From: Fulvivirga ligni
Lineage (GTDB): Bacteria; Bacteroidota; Bacteroidia; Cytophagales; Cyclobacteriaceae
Direction: 5' to 3'
Length of the DNA stretch: 64,000 nt
Assembly: GCF_021389935.1 (NCBI RefSeq)
Contig: NZ_CP089979.1
Coordinates: 2,213,001-2,277,000, forward strand
The position numbers were made by a program, and so were the translations under genes. Shown here in pieces: positions 17,499 through 26,559 of this stretch (position 1 is the stretch's first letter; each line of letters starts with the position of its first letter). Under the pieces are notes generated by a model. The model searched no databases and was not told where the DNA came from. It saw nothing but the letters and a program-made list of their open reading frames with translations.

Positions 17499-18940
17499 AA
17501 TTCCTTCTTCAAATGTATGAATACGCCACTTTCTCCTTCACGATTCACTGAATATTCAAAACGGATAACGGTGTCATAGTAAGATACTATATCAAGACCC
17601 AGTCCTGTCCCGAATAAATACCGGTCAGAAAGGGTTTTGTTTTGATAATAATTGGTCAGGTTTTCAGCATAGGCCATATCGAAATAGGTCTTTAAATAGA
17701 TATCTATTGGTATATTTTTAAACTGGTCTATAGGCAGAAAGCCAAGGTGAGTGGTAAAGCTCAGCAGCTTCTTTTTAAAGGTGGTTCGGTTGAGGTAAAA
17801 TGACTTGGCTTCAACCACATAAAGTTCATACCCTCTAACCACATCATGTTTATAACCCAGACCGCGTAAGTTGGCATAAGGCTGGTCTTTAGGCGTGCTA
17901 ACATACACAGAGCTGAAATTGGATAAATAATAGGATTTTCCAAGATCAAAAAACTTAATATTCCTCAGGCCAATATCCAGCTGGTTGATATCATCAAATA
18001 TGCCCAGGCCATATTTACGAATGAATGCATCAAATTTAACGCCTCTCAAAGGATAACTGATGTTGTTACGTTTATCATAAGTGAAATCATAAGCGGCGCT
18101 GAAGTACCTCTGGGTGAGGTCACCATTGAGGTAGTAATTGGGGTTTTGCTCCGTCACTTCACTGCTTACCCAGTTGTCATTATAGTAGATATCAAAGTTA
18201 TGCTGAGTATAAAAATTGTTTCTGAACTTATAACCTAAACCGTACAAGGTCTCCACCCTTAAGATATTTTCTGAATCAAGAAATTCTCTTTTATGATCTT
18301 CGGTGGCTATGGCAATGTTCTTATTTTCAGCATATGAGAATAACACGGATAAGCCATGCCTTTGCGATCGGTCCAGATAGGGGATGTTGTAGCCTACATC
18401 AAATCGCTTGGTATAGCCAAACTGTAGCAATAGACGCAGGCTTTCGTTACGGCCTCTCATATTGTTTTTGAAGAGCTTTACTCCATAATTAACCCGGCTG
18501 AAATCATGATTCTGATTTTGCCACCAATCGTTAAAATTACGATCTACCAGGTCAAATATGGGCACTGGAAATGTGTACCATCGTTCAGTTACCTTTATCA
18601 CAATGTCCACCGCATCGCTACCCAGTTCTAACAACGAAACCTCAACTGTATTGAATAATCGGGTATTAAAAATCTTATTCCTGTCCTGTATGAGAATGCT
18701 ATTCAGGTCTTCTTCATAATAGAATTCACCCTGGCGCACACTCATTTCACGCAAAATGATTTTCCTTTTGGTCTTGGTGTTACCAATGATGAGAATATTA
18801 TCTATGTAAAGATTGCGACCTAAAGTAGTGTCTTGCTCATGCTGAACAGAAGGGATACTGTCCTGACTTATTACGGTAGAATCGCCTGCATACGAAGTCG
18901 CAAATAGTGAAAATAAACATGAAATTAAGTATGCCAGCAT
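17495..18940 (-). CDS. Omp85-superfamily outer-membrane protein with one POTRA domain
   Basis: 481 aa, about half the size of BamA. After a signal peptide, residues 30-125 form a POTRA domain (LYIDNILIIGNTKTKRKII at the start). A 16-stranded-barrel-like segment follows, with YDFTYDKRNNISYPLRGVKF near the middle (the barrel-entry pattern), GLGYKHDVVRGYELYVV near residue 355 (the position of the Omp85 (V/I)RGF loop-6 motif, here VRGY) and a C-terminal strand ending in Phe. Proteins of this form assemble or secrete outer-membrane or surface proteins. No partner gene is adjacent. Confidence 0.8.
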   Translation of the reverse strand: MLAYLISCLFSLFATSYAGDSTVISQDSIPSVQHEQDTTLGRNLYIDNILIIGNTKTKRKIILREMSVRQGEFYYEEDLNSILIQDRNKIFNTRLFNTVEVSLLELGSDAVDIVIKVTERWYTFPVPIFDLVDRNFNDWWQNQNHDFSRVNYGVKLFKNNMRGRNESLRLLLQFGYTKRFDVGYNIPYLDRSQRHGLSVLFSYAENKNIAIATEDHKREFLDSENILRVETLYGLGYKFRNNFYTQHNFDIYYNDNWVSSEVTEQNPNYYLNGDLTQRYFSAAYDFTYDKRNNISYPLRGVKFDAFIRKYGLGIFDDINQLDIGLRNIKFFDLGKSYYLSNFSSVYVSTPKDQPYANLRGLGYKHDVVRGYELYVVEAKSFYLNRTTFKKKLLSFTTHLGFLPIDQFKNIPIDIYLKTYFDMAYAENLTNYYQNKTLSDRYLFGTGLGLDIVSYYDTVIRFEYSVNREGESGVFIHLKKEF

Positions 18941-19026
18941 CTTCGATTCCTACCCAGGAAATGGTTTTTGGTTTAAGGTTTAGTAGATAAAAATATGAAT
19001 TGTATATCATAAACTAAACGATTTCG

Positions 19027-20211
19027 CTATTCTATTTTAGGCTCGGGATCATTCTTTTTCTTTAATCCGCGTATAAGAAGAATTAGGCCTATAACTACCA
19101 GAGGAATACTTAGTATCTGCCCCATGTTAAGAGCCAGATCATCTTCAAAACCCACCTGATTCTCTTTTAAAAACTCATAAAGAAAGCGCATAGTAAACAC
19201 CACGGTCAGGAAAATGCCGAATAGCAGTCCTTGAGGAGTTTTGTTCTTCCATTTATTCCAAAGGAAGAATAGCAAAATAAATAGCACCAGGCAGCTAAAA
19301 GCCTCATAGAGCTGTGCAGGATACCTTGGGATTCCGAAGATGTTCACCTCGGCAGTGTATTCACCGGCATTATTTTGTGATATTTTATTTATAAATTCAA
19401 CACTATCAGATACATAGAAATGTTCTCTCAGGTAGCTTTTCCCTTTTAGCTGAGCTTTAAATGATTTATTAAGATAGCTCTCAACACCTTCTTGAGTCCT
19501 TACGTCAGGATGATTTTTGAAGTTGATCTCAGCGTGGATTGGAACGTGTCCAGTTTCATAGCTTTGGTTAGATTGTGCCTTTTTATAGGTGACTTCAGCA
19601 ATGGGAGTCGGGAATTCCTGAACAAATTGGTTGAGATTAGCGGCAAAAACAACGCCTTGTTCAGAGTCAGTTGGTTTTCCTACAATTTCAGAATTCATAA
19701 AATTACCTACCCTTATAAGGCAGCCGCAAATGGCAGCAAGGATGGCTACTCTATCTACCATTTGTAGAAACGATTGATTGGCTCGCTTCTGTTTCTTAAA
19801 AACAAACTTGTCTCCTTTACCGAAAGGATTGATTACGAACTTAAAGTTAGTGTAAAACCAAAGTGCGGTGAGCAACCCTATAGCGGCTCCATGACTGGCA
19901 AGTCCACCTTCCCATATCTTAAAAATATACAACGGGTCACCCAGGAACTTTGCCGGATTATTCGGGAAGTCGTAAAAGAAAACATGTCCTAAACGTGCAC
20001 CTATAACGGTGGCTAGCACCAGATAAATGGTTAAGGTTTCAACGTCTTTTTCTGGTTTACCTTCTTTTTTATAGATGTAAAATAAGATCTGCTGACTTAT
20101 AACCAGGCTTAGGGTGAAGAGTAAACCATAGTATCTTACCGGATGATCATTGAATGGCAAATGAAAGAATACGGGATCAGTATCCCAGATGATGTAGTTC
20201 AATAAGTTCAT
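19027..20211 (-). CDS. lgt: Prolipoprotein diacylglyceryl transferase with a ~100-residue insertion
   Basis: Lgt transfers diacylglycerol from phosphatidylglycerol to the lipobox cysteine of prolipoproteins in the inner membrane. The 394-aa protein keeps the signatures GARLGHVFFYD (residues 71-81), GGLASHGAAIG (102-112), RVGNFMNSEIVGKPTD (167-182) and RYPAQLYEA (296-304), and about seven membrane helices. It is about 100 residues longer than E. coli Lgt. The extra stretch (about 191-292) lies between the third and fourth signatures, is polar, and probably enlarges the periplasmic head domain. It lies 9 bp downstream of nadE. Confidence 0.95.
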   Translation of the reverse strand: MNLLNYIIWDTDPVFFHLPFNDHPVRYYGLLFTLSLVISQQILFYIYKKEGKPEKDVETLTIYLVLATVIGARLGHVFFYDFPNNPAKFLGDPLYIFKIWEGGLASHGAAIGLLTALWFYTNFKFVINPFGKGDKFVFKKQKRANQSFLQMVDRVAILAAICGCLIRVGNFMNSEIVGKPTDSEQGVVFAANLNQFVQEFPTPIAEVTYKKAQSNQSYETGHVPIHAEINFKNHPDVRTQEGVESYLNKSFKAQLKGKSYLREHFYVSDSVEFINKISQNNAGEYTAEVNIFGIPRYPAQLYEAFSCLVLFILLFFLWNKWKNKTPQGLLFGIFLTVVFTMRFLYEFLKENQVGFEDDLALNMGQILSIPLVVIGLILLIRGLKKKNDPEPKIE

Positions 20212-20220
20212 CCTTGGATT

Positions 20221-22062
20221 TTATAGGTTGTTTAGTTCTTCTAATTCTTGCTTAAAGCTTCCAGACAGTATTGGGAATCTGCACCAGGTTCTGGGATCTA
20301 CGTTGAAATCATCTAAATGGAATGATGGAGCTATTCGCTCTCTTTTCCATTGATTTCTAGACCATAGCGTATAAAAACGAGTAATATGCTGCTTTAGAAG
20401 GTCATCATTTTCCAGATTCCTGGCACTTAGATTATTGAAAACCTCTACCGGAGATTGATGTTCTTTGATGGCCAGCTTTTCTATTTCCACTATAATGTGA
20501 TAAGGCATAAGATCGGCCTCATCAGTTTGATGTGATTCCAGAGGTCTTAACTCAGCACTTGGCTGCAATAAGTTTACATGAGATAAGGCGGTATAGCCTA
20601 ATTCTTTCTCTGCCCACTTCAACCAATTGATAATGAAATGCTTATCCACTGCCGCTATAGGAGAAATACTACCACTAGTATCACCATCCATGGTGGCGTA
20701 GCCCACATCACCCTCACTTCGATTAGAGGTGGTGAGGAGCAAGGCATTGTTAATATTTGCCAACATCCAAATGATTGGAGAACGAGCTCTGGCTTGAATA
20801 TTCTGTAGTGCGATATCGTCCTTCTCCCAGGTTAATTCTCTAGCTAATGCCTTTTCTATTTTACCAGTATAAGATGAAACTTCATCATCTATTAACCAAT
20901 GATGGAAAGTGGCTCCCAGTTCAGTGGCCAGCTCCTTGGCAGAATTAAAAGTATCTTCAGAACTGTTTACAGTGCCCTGATAAGCACAAGTCAGAATTTC
21001 AGCTACAATGCTCTTTAAATCCGTACTTTTTATATGTTGAAGGCCAGCTTTTTCAAGAAAAGCCTGAGTTCCTAAGGCTACGATTCCTCTTTTTACCATC
21101 TCACCTACTAATACTGCTATAGTAGAGGAATCAGCGCCACCACTGAGTGATAGTACATAACCTTTGCTTCGGCTCTTTCTGAGGTAATCGAATAAGGCTA
21201 AAGTCTCTGCTTTTAAGAACTCTGTGTTCTTGTCTCTTATGTATTCTACAGGAGCAGGGTAGACCTCATCCTCATTATTGAAGTCAACTTCGGCATACTG
21301 CAGTTCTACACTTTTAAAAGAGAGCCAATCGTTTCTTTGAATGAGTTTTCCATGACGTGCGATCAGTATTTCTCCGTCATAAATCATTCTACCCGCTTCA
21401 TTACCCAAGAGATTGGCATAAACGTATGTACAATGAAAGTTTTTTGAGCTCAGCACTACCAGTTCTTCTCTCGCTAGTGTTTTGTCAAAAGCAAAGTGGC
21501 TGGCACTTGGGTTTAATATCAGGTTTACGCCCTTTTCATAAAGTTTGCAGGCCGGGCGTATCTGGCGCCAGGCATCTTCACAAATCTCAAAGCCCATTTT
21601 TATAGGGCCAAATTCAAAAATGACATCACCAAGGTCGTAGGTTTCACCGAACACTTCTAGTGGTTTTACCACCTCAGAGGGCCATGGAGTAAACCACCTT
21701 GGTTCGTAATGCACACCGTCATTAGCCAGGTTTTGTTTGGCATAGAACCCCAAAATTTCAGTGTTCTTTACTATACAGCAGGTGTTATAGTTCTTCCCTT
21801 CGTACTTTATGGGCACACCAATAGCCACTGTAATATTCTCACACAGAGGGATGATCTTCTCTAAAATCTCTAACGAGCGAGCATAGATCCAGTCACCCAG
21901 GAATATGTCTTCACACCCATAGCCTGTAATGCAAAGCTCAGGCAGGCATAAGATGTCCACCTTGTTTTTCTGGGCTGTTTCAATAGCCTCACTTATGTTT
22001 TTGAAATTGTTTGCCCAGTCTAGAGCGGTTTGGTTTAAAGTAGCTCCTGCTAATTTAGTCAT
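20221..22062 (-). CDS. nadE: Glutamine-dependent NAD+ synthase
   Basis: 613 aa, two domains. The N-terminal nitrilase-type glutaminase has the triad Glu42 (LPELCITGYG), Lys109 and Cys161 (GFEICEDAWR). The C-terminal amidoligase has the P-loop LSGGADSS at 306-313. The enzyme converts deamido-NAD, ATP and glutamine-derived ammonia to NAD+, the last step of NAD synthesis. Its length suits the two-domain form rather than the ammonia-only 275-aa form. The lgt gene follows by 9 bp; rnc lies upstream at 47 bp on the same strand. Cytoplasmic. Confidence 0.95.
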   Translation of the reverse strand: MTKLAGATLNQTALDWANNFKNISEAIETAQKNKVDILCLPELCITGYGCEDIFLGDWIYARSLEILEKIIPLCENITVAIGVPIKYEGKNYNTCCIVKNTEILGFYAKQNLANDGVHYEPRWFTPWPSEVVKPLEVFGETYDLGDVIFEFGPIKMGFEICEDAWRQIRPACKLYEKGVNLILNPSASHFAFDKTLAREELVVLSSKNFHCTYVYANLLGNEAGRMIYDGEILIARHGKLIQRNDWLSFKSVELQYAEVDFNNEDEVYPAPVEYIRDKNTEFLKAETLALFDYLRKSRSKGYVLSLSGGADSSTIAVLVGEMVKRGIVALGTQAFLEKAGLQHIKSTDLKSIVAEILTCAYQGTVNSSEDTFNSAKELATELGATFHHWLIDDEVSSYTGKIEKALARELTWEKDDIALQNIQARARSPIIWMLANINNALLLTTSNRSEGDVGYATMDGDTSGSISPIAAVDKHFIINWLKWAEKELGYTALSHVNLLQPSAELRPLESHQTDEADLMPYHIIVEIEKLAIKEHQSPVEVFNNLSARNLENDDLLKQHITRFYTLWSRNQWKRERIAPSFHLDDFNVDPRTWCRFPILSGSFKQELEELNNL

Positions 22063-22109
22063 TGGCTAAAATTATGAGTGTGAGAATGTAGGAGCGAATA
22101 TCGGTAATT

Positions 22110-22853
22110 TTACTCCAAATTCAGGAGTTCACAGGTTTTTTGAGCGGCACTTTGTTCTGCCCTTTTTTTACTGGAACCTATGCCTGTGGCCATGGGCTCT
22201 TCATTAATATAAACCTGAGCGGTAAATTCCCGGTGTTGCTTATCGCTTTTCACTGCAATAATTTCAAATTTAAGATCCTTATTTTCCTTTTGAGACCATT
22301 CTATGATCTTACTCTTCCAGTTAGGATTAGATCTTATAATTTCGTTGATATCAAAGTAGGGGATAATGAGCTTCTCAAGTACAAACTTAGAACAAAAACG
22401 GTAGCCTTTGTCCAGATATACTGCACCTACCAGAGCTTCTAAAGTATCACCATACAGAGACTTGTGAGAAAGATTTCCTTTCTTATTCTGATCGTATTCC
22501 ACCACCTGATTTAGGCCAATTTTCTTACCCAGATTATTAAGAGATTCACGATTTACTATTCGTGCTCTTATTTCGGTAAGAAATCCTTCTTCTTTAAAGG
22601 GGAATGTTTTGAAAAGGTAGTCAGCTACAATAGCTCCCAGAATGGCATCGCCCAGGTATTCCAGCCTTTCATTAGATTCTTTTAGGCCTTTGCTGTTTAC
22701 CTTGGCAATAGAGCTATGCTTTATAGCCAGCTCGTACAGCTTTAAGTTAAAAGGCTTACTACCGACAATTGTAGTAATTGCGGTAATAAGCCTTTTGTCC
22801 TTTTGTGATTTTTTTCGAAAAATGTTAACCAGTCGAGTTACACCACGACGCAC
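22110..22853 (-). CDS. rnc: Ribonuclease III
   Basis: 247 aa. The RNase III signature NERLEYLGDAILGAI (residues 61-75) contains the metal-binding acidic residues. A second acidic site is seen in GDTLEALVGAVYLDKG. A double-stranded-RNA-binding domain fills the C-terminus from about residue 178 to 245 (ending SSKKRAEQSAAQKTCELL). It processes rRNA precursors and structured mRNAs. Its start lies 2 bp from the fabF stop, so acpP, fabF and rnc form one unit, an order common in many bacteria. Confidence 0.95.
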   Translation of the reverse strand: MRRGVTRLVNIFRKKSQKDKRLITAITTIVGSKPFNLKLYELAIKHSSIAKVNSKGLKESNERLEYLGDAILGAIVADYLFKTFPFKEEGFLTEIRARIVNRESLNNLGKKIGLNQVVEYDQNKKGNLSHKSLYGDTLEALVGAVYLDKGYRFCSKFVLEKLIIPYFDINEIIRSNPNWKSKIIEWSQKENKDLKFEIIAVKSDKQHREFTAQVYINEEPMATGIGSSKKRAEQSAAQKTCELLNLE

Positions 22854-22855
22854 TA

Positions 22856-24106
22856 CTATTGGATTTTTCTGAAAATTATAGAGGTATTGTGACCTCCAAA
22901 ACCAAAAGTATTGCTAAGAGCAACATTAATGTCACGCTTTTGCGCTTCATTAAAGGTGAAGTTTAGCTTGTTATCCAGGTTATCATCATCAGTAAAGTGA
23001 TTGATAGTAGGAGGAACAAGACCTTCTTTAATAGCCATTATACTAGCTACAGCCTCTATAGCACCGGCAGCACCTAAAAGGTGACCAGTCATAGATTTTG
23101 TAGAGCTAATGTTAAGCTTATAAGCATGGTCGCCAAACACCTTTTTGATTGCTAGCGTTTCGCTAATGTCACCAAGTGGAGTAGATGTACCGTGTACGTT
23201 GATATAGTCTACATCTTCCGGTGAAATTTTGGCGTCAGCTAATGCATTGATCATCACGTTAGTAGCTCCTAAACCCTCTGGGTGTGGAGCGGTAATGTGG
23301 TGAGCATCTGCTGACATACCACCGCCAATAATTTCGGCATATATTTTTGCACCTCTTGCTTTGGCATGTTCGTATTCTTCAAGAATTAATGCTCCAGCTC
23401 CTTCACCTAACACAAATCCCTCACGGTCTTTATCAAAAGGTCTTGAAGCAGTTTCTGGAGAATCATTTCTTTCAGAAAGAGCTTTCATGGCGTTAAATCC
23501 ACCAATTCCAGCTTCAGTAACTGCAGCTTCACTTCCGCCAGAAATGGCGATATCCATATGTCCTAATCTGATGTAATTTAATGCATCGATTAGAGCATTG
23601 GTGGCCGAAGCACACGCAGATACGGTGACAAAATTAGGGCCGTGAAACCCATATTTTATCGATATATAACCTGCACTGATATCAGCAATCATTTTCGGGA
23701 TGAAGAATGGGTTAAAACGCGGCGTGTTATCATTGTTCGCGTAACTCTTCACTTCTTCCTGAAAAGTCTTGAGGCCTCCGATACCAGAGCCCCATATAAC
23801 CCCAGCCTTATTTAAGTCAATAGATTCCAGATCGAGCTGAGCGTCTTTAACAGCCTCATCAGCTACGATTAGGGCATATTGGGTGAAAGGGTCCATTTTT
23901 CTGGCTTCCTTTCTATCAAAATGATCTTCTGGATTATAGTTTTTTATTTCACAGGCAAACTGTGTGCGGAATTTCTCGGGATCAAACCTAGTGATGCGAT
24001 CAGCCCCACTAACACCATTTTTCAAGCCTTCCCAAAATTCAGGAGCTGTATTTCCTATGGGAGTAAGGGCGCCTATTCCTGTGACTACTACTCTTCTCAA
24101 CGTCAT
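22856..24106 (-). CDS. fabF: Beta-ketoacyl-ACP synthase II
   Basis: 416 aa. FabF condenses malonyl-ACP with acyl-ACP during fatty-acid elongation. The catalytic triad is complete: Cys165 in VSACASATN, His305 in VHGTSTPLGD and His342 in MTGHLLGAAG. Normal length; no signal peptide. It lies 36 bp downstream of the acyl-carrier-protein gene and 2 bp upstream of rnc. Confidence 0.96.
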   Translation of the reverse strand: MTLRRVVVTGIGALTPIGNTAPEFWEGLKNGVSGADRITRFDPEKFRTQFACEIKNYNPEDHFDRKEARKMDPFTQYALIVADEAVKDAQLDLESIDLNKAGVIWGSGIGGLKTFQEEVKSYANNDNTPRFNPFFIPKMIADISAGYISIKYGFHGPNFVTVSACASATNALIDALNYIRLGHMDIAISGGSEAAVTEAGIGGFNAMKALSERNDSPETASRPFDKDREGFVLGEGAGALILEEYEHAKARGAKIYAEIIGGGMSADAHHITAPHPEGLGATNVMINALADAKISPEDVDYINVHGTSTPLGDISETLAIKKVFGDHAYKLNISSTKSMTGHLLGAAGAIEAVASIMAIKEGLVPPTINHFTDDDNLDNKLNFTFNEAQKRDINVALSNTFGFGGHNTSIIFRKIQ

Positions 24107-24142
24107 AAAGGAGGGTTAGGGATTATATAAAAGGAGTTAAAA

Positions 24143-24382
24143 TTAACTTTTTACGTTTTCTTCTAAATAAGAAATTGCCTGTCCAACAGTAGAAATGTTT
24201 TCTGCCTGATCATCAGGAATTGAAATGTTGAATTCTTTCTCAAACTCCATAATTAATTCAACTGTGTCTAGTGAGTCTGCTCCTAGATCGTTAGTGAAGC
24301 TAGCTTCAGGAGTAACCTCTGATTCCTCAACTCCTAATTTATCAATAATAATTGATTTAACTTTTTGTGCTATTTCAGACAT
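24143..24382 (-). CDS. acpP: Acyl carrier protein
   Basis: 79 aa, acidic, four-helix ACP. The phosphopantetheine attachment site is Ser37 in [16 protein letters not shown]. It carries growing acyl chains for FabF, encoded 36 bp downstream. The first gene of the acpP-fabF-rnc unit. The 269-bp AT-rich gap before it (24383-24651) must hold this promoter and that of the divergent IPExxxVDY gene; no certain promoter element could be assigned there. Confidence 0.97.
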   Translation of the reverse strand: MSEIAQKVKSIIIDKLGVEESEVTPEASFTNDLGADSLDTVELIMEFEKEFNISIPDDQAENISTVGQAISYLEENVKS

Positions 24383-24651
24383 GTTTTTAATGTTTTAATA
24401 GTTAAAATATCTGCAAAGAAATGCATTAAATATAATAATGTCAAACAATTTATTTAAAGTTATTAATGCAGGCAAAATGCCGAATATTCCCTTAAAAACT
24501 TATAATATTTGCAAATTTTAGAGAACTTTGCACCGGAATTTACAATTCAAAATTCGGGTTGTAAAGATGACTAAATAATTTAAAAGTGTTGTTTGAGCAC
24601 TATTTTATTTTAGTTAAAACACAGGATCGCACATATTATTATATAATATAA

Positions 24652-25071
24652 GTGAAAAAGACTAAGCTAATTATTGAGCATAGTTATGATTTTGATCTGC
24701 TCGGAATCATATCTACCATTCGTTTTTATAAGGCAGCCTGGTCTATAAATAATTGTCTGAATATAAGATTTATTAAAGACGAGGACCTTACACTAGAGAT
24801 AAAAGATGCAAGACCCTCTATATTCGGCAGTTATATCTTTGAAACAGAATATTGCTGCATACAGCTATATAAAAATAAATCGATAGATGGTGAAAACGCT
24901 TACCTTATTCCTGAAATGCAACATTACGATTATATATTAAAGACCTCACAGGAATCACAATCGTTTGCAGGAGAAGAAATAATGAAAGCGCTAAAAGAAG
25001 TCCCATGGATTCAATATATTGCCGCCATCGAAGTAAATAAACTAAAGTCTAAAGACAATCTTTTAACTTAA
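24652..25071 (+). CDS. IPExxxVDY family protein
   Basis: 139 aa. A small soluble protein of a family restricted to Bacteroidota and named for its motif, here IPEMQHYDY (residues 86-94). The start is GTG at 24652. The function of the family is unknown. It lies 1 bp upstream of pyk, the arrangement usual in this phylum, so a link to glycolysis or to pyruvate-kinase expression is possible but unproven. Confidence 0.88.
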   Translation: MKKTKLIIEHSYDFDLLGIISTIRFYKAAWSINNCLNIRFIKDEDLTLEIKDARPSIFGSYIFETEYCCIQLYKNKSIDGENAYLIPEMQHYDYILKTSQESQSFAGEEIMKALKEVPWIQYIAAIEVNKLKSKDNLLT

Positions 25072-25072
25072 T

Positions 25073-26503
25073 ATGGATCAGGAAATACACTTTAACAAAA
25101 CAAAAATTGTGGCTACAGTGGGCCCAGCCTCTAATGATAAAGACATGCTTCGTAAGCTGATGAAGGAGGGGGTAGACATTTTTAGATTAAACTTTTCTCA
25201 TGGTACGCATGCAGATCACGCACAGGTGATACAGTATGTACGTGAGCTAAATGAAGAGCTAGGTAGTCATGTTTGTTTACTTCAGGATTTGCAAGGCCCT
25301 AAAATTAGGCTTGGTGAAGTAGAAAAAGGTGCTAAAATTAAAACAGGTCAGAAGTTCGTGATCACCACTGAAGATATGGTGGGTAACAGCGAAAAGGCCA
25401 GCACTGTATACCAAGGCTTGCCAGATGATGTAGAAATCGGCGATATCATTCTTATAGATGATGGTAAAATAGAGCTAAAAGTTACTGGTAAAAGCGGTAA
25501 GGAAGTAGAAACTGAAGTTGTTTTCGGTGGTAAAATAAAGTCTAGAAAAGGTATTAATATGCCTTTTACTAAGGTATCTGCTCCATCTTTAACAGAAAAA
25601 GATGTTAAAGATCTTGAGTTTGGACTACCTCATGATATAGAGTGGGTGGCATTATCTTTCGTAAGAACAGCTGAAGATATCCATGACCTAAGAAGTAGAA
25701 TTCAAGCAGCAGGTAAAACAAGTCGTATTGTGGCTAAAATTGAAAAGCCTGAGGCGATTAAAAATATCGATGCTATCATTGAAGCTACAGATGCTGTAAT
25801 GGTGGCTAGAGGAGACCTTGGTGTTGAAATCTTCATGGAAGAAGTGCCAATGGCTCAGAAAATGATTGTAGAGAAGTGTAATAAACTGTCTAAGCCGGTA
25901 ATCATCGCTACTCAAATGATGGAGAGTATGATTGAAAACCCTAGACCAACCAGAGCGGAGACCAATGACGTGGCTAACGCTGTAATGGATGGTGCTGATG
26001 CTTTAATGCTTTCTGCAGAAACTGCTGCTGGCTTATTCCCTGTAGAGGTTATAAAGAGTATGGTGAAAACCATTACCAGCGTAGAAAGACAGGCTAATGT
26101 ATACTACAAGCATGACTTACCAGATAGAGAAGATCCTTTATATAATCATGATGCACTTATCTTAGGAGCATGTAGATTAGCTAAAGCTACTGGTGCTAAA
26201 GCGCTTATCGGTATGACAGCTTCTGGTTATACTGCTTTTAGATTGGCAGCTAGAAGACCAAAAGGACATATCTTTATATTCACTTCTAACAGACCTTTAT
26301 TAAACACTATGAACCTAATCTGGGGTGTAAGAGGTTTTTATTATGATGAAGAGGAATCTACAGATAAAACTTTTGCTGATATCGAAGATATTCTGGTTAA
26401 GAATGGCCACTTAGAGAAAGGTGATGTATTTATCACTACTGCTAGTATGCCTATTCAGGATAGAGCAAGAACTAACACCATTAAATTTAACGTGGTAGAT
26501 TAA
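25073..26503 (+). CDS. pyk: Pyruvate kinase
   Basis: 476 aa. Converts phosphoenolpyruvate and ADP to pyruvate and ATP. The barrel has TKIVATVGPAS at the N-terminus, the active-site lysine in VAKIEKPEAI, VARGDLGVEI, then TQMMESMIENPRPTRAETN and MLSAETAAGLFPVE. The B domain lies at about residues 75-170; the C-terminal allosteric domain is present. Cytoplasmic. Probably transcribed with the preceding IPExxxVDY gene, and followed by a terminator. Confidence 0.97.
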   Translation: MDQEIHFNKTKIVATVGPASNDKDMLRKLMKEGVDIFRLNFSHGTHADHAQVIQYVRELNEELGSHVCLLQDLQGPKIRLGEVEKGAKIKTGQKFVITTEDMVGNSEKASTVYQGLPDDVEIGDIILIDDGKIELKVTGKSGKEVETEVVFGGKIKSRKGINMPFTKVSAPSLTEKDVKDLEFGLPHDIEWVALSFVRTAEDIHDLRSRIQAAGKTSRIVAKIEKPEAIKNIDAIIEATDAVMVARGDLGVEIFMEEVPMAQKMIVEKCNKLSKPVIIATQMMESMIENPRPTRAETNDVANAVMDGADALMLSAETAAGLFPVEVIKSMVKTITSVERQANVYYKHDLPDREDPLYNHDALILGACRLAKATGAKALIGMTASGYTAFRLAARRPKGHIFIFTSNRPLLNTMNLIWGVRGFYYDEEESTDKTFADIEDILVKNGHLEKGDVFITTASMPIQDRARTNTIKFNVVD

Positions 26504-26525
26504 GTTCTTTTAAATAAGATAATTG

Positions 26526-26559
26526 AAAGGTGTTTCTAGAAAGAGGAACACCTTTTTTT
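26526..26559. terminator. Rho-independent terminator after pyk
   Basis: A 10-bp stem (AAGGTGTTTC with GGAACACCTT, one mismatch) closes an 8-nt loop and is followed by T residues. It reaches the stop codon of the convergent NFACT gene, so it may serve both strands. Confidence 0.85.
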
